NCBI RefSeq assembly: GCF_920984735.1
Contig: NZ_CAKLBU010000016.1
Location: forward strand, 47,089-111,088
Reading direction: 5' to 3'
Length of the DNA stretch: 64,000 bases
DNA from: Pedobacter sp. Leaf250
GTDB lineage: Bacteria > Bacteroidota > Bacteroidia > Sphingobacteriales > Sphingobacteriaceae
Part shown: piece by piece, positions 63,592 through 64,000 of the stretch
Layout of the letters: every line of letters begins with the position of its first letter
Position numbering within the stretch: the stretch's first letter is position 1
Notes under the pieces: generated by a model
What the model was told of the DNA's origin: nothing
Database searches by the model: none
Seen by the model: only the letters and a program-made list of their open reading frames with translations
Position numbers and translations under genes: made by a program

Positions 63592-64000
63592 ATGAAAAAA
63601 GTATTAAAACAGGTACTGGGTGTAGATGTAGCTCAAAAAGAGCTTGTTGTTACCCTTGGCAGAACAATGGATGATTTTTCTATCGAACTTTATGCACACA
63701 AGGTTTTTAGAAATAGCGAAACAGGCATAAAGGCACTGCTTGATTGGGCTGTTAAATTAACCGACAGCAGCATTAAAGTCCGGTATGTAATGGAGGCAAC
63801 GGGTGTCTACCATCAGAAATTCGCCTATCACCTGGATGAAAATGGCTATGATGTAAGTATCATACTTCCAAATAAGATTAGTAATTATATGCGCACATTG
63901 GACAACAAGACCATTACCGACAAAACATGCTCTATGGCTATTGCCCAGTTCGGACTGGAAAGAAAGCTTGATAATTGGCACAGGCCAAAAAACATATATA
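63592..64000 (+). CDS. IS110 family transposase, cut by window end
   Basis: 136 codons visible from ATG 63592. The N-terminal RuvC-like DEDD domain has Asp in VLGVDVAQKELVV, Glu in YVMEATGVYHQ and Asp in TITDKTCSMAIAQFG; the fourth acidic position expected a few residues later reads Cys in this stretch. ERKLDNWHRP continues as in Bacteroidota IS110 members. The C-terminal Tnp domain with the catalytic serine lies beyond the window. Confidence 0.88.
   Translation, partial: MKKVLKQVLGVDVAQKELVVTLGRTMDDFSIELYAHKVFRNSETGIKALLDWAVKLTDSSIKVRYVMEATGVYHQKFAYHLDENGYDVSIILPNKISNYMRTLDNKTITDKTCSMAIAQFGLERKLDNWHRPKNIY

Noticed and set aside
1..64000. CRISPR arrays, rRNA and tRNA genes
   Set aside because: No regularly spaced identical repeats, rRNA stretches or cloverleaf sequences were noticed on reading.

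Overview
The window looks like a chromosomal segment of a Bacteroidota bacterium, most likely Sphingobacteriaceae and close to Pedobacter. The grounds are low GC by eye, a SusC/SusD/SusE glycan locus with GH76, GH92 and GH97 enzymes, promoters of the TAnnTTTG type, many short SPII lipoproteins, and Bacteroidota-type families (DUF2490, DUF3253, DUF92, CCC-motif membrane proteins). No rRNA, tRNA or CRISPR array was seen.

Layout. 1-3797 (minus): an osmolyte/ergothioneine-type ABC transporter whose permease is fused to a substrate-binding domain with its two lobes in swapped order, plus its ATPase and a disulfide oxidoreductase, all overlapping. 3887-10869: mixed single genes (DoxX, receiver-only regulator, carboxylesterase, PA2169-type protein, SDR, PQQ sugar dehydrogenase), several with clear terminators. 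10949-25184 (minus): about 18 mostly unrecognised secreted, lipoprotein or membrane proteins. Four promoters in this block share one architecture: two 9-bp direct repeats 21 bp apart, placed 31-32 bp upstream of a -7-like box. That resembles binding sites for a LytTR-type activator and suggests one regulon. One gene here is frameshifted at a homopolymer, and a zinc-ribbon gene remnant lies in the first leader. 25638-30683: a secreted protein, a lipocalin-like lipoprotein, an ABC-F ATPase and a GT39/ArnT-like transferase.

30811-46882: an alpha-mannan utilisation locus. SusC/D/E capture oligosaccharide, two GH76 and one GH92 cut the backbone and side chains, an MFS porter imports sugar, a ROK kinase probably phosphorylates mannose, and a ManA-type isomerase (fused to a degenerate kinase-like domain) would make fructose-6-phosphate. 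A divergent GntR/UTRA regulator faces the locus across a spacer holding a perfect 12-bp palindrome and a matching half-site.

47116-50901 (plus): a three-subunit xanthine-dehydrogenase-type molybdoenzyme. Its terminator hairpin has been split by a 187-bp MITE-like element inserted in the loop with an 8-bp target duplication. 51245-61575: DUF3253, a second receiver-only regulator, GH97, DUF92, a cold-shock-like protein, DUF2490, a two-gene sugar dehydrogenase/SMP-30-like pair, and several small proteins including a 39-residue lipoprotein. 61651-63009: mnmE. The window ends inside an IS110-family transposase whose upstream non-coding end is a candidate bridge-RNA region.
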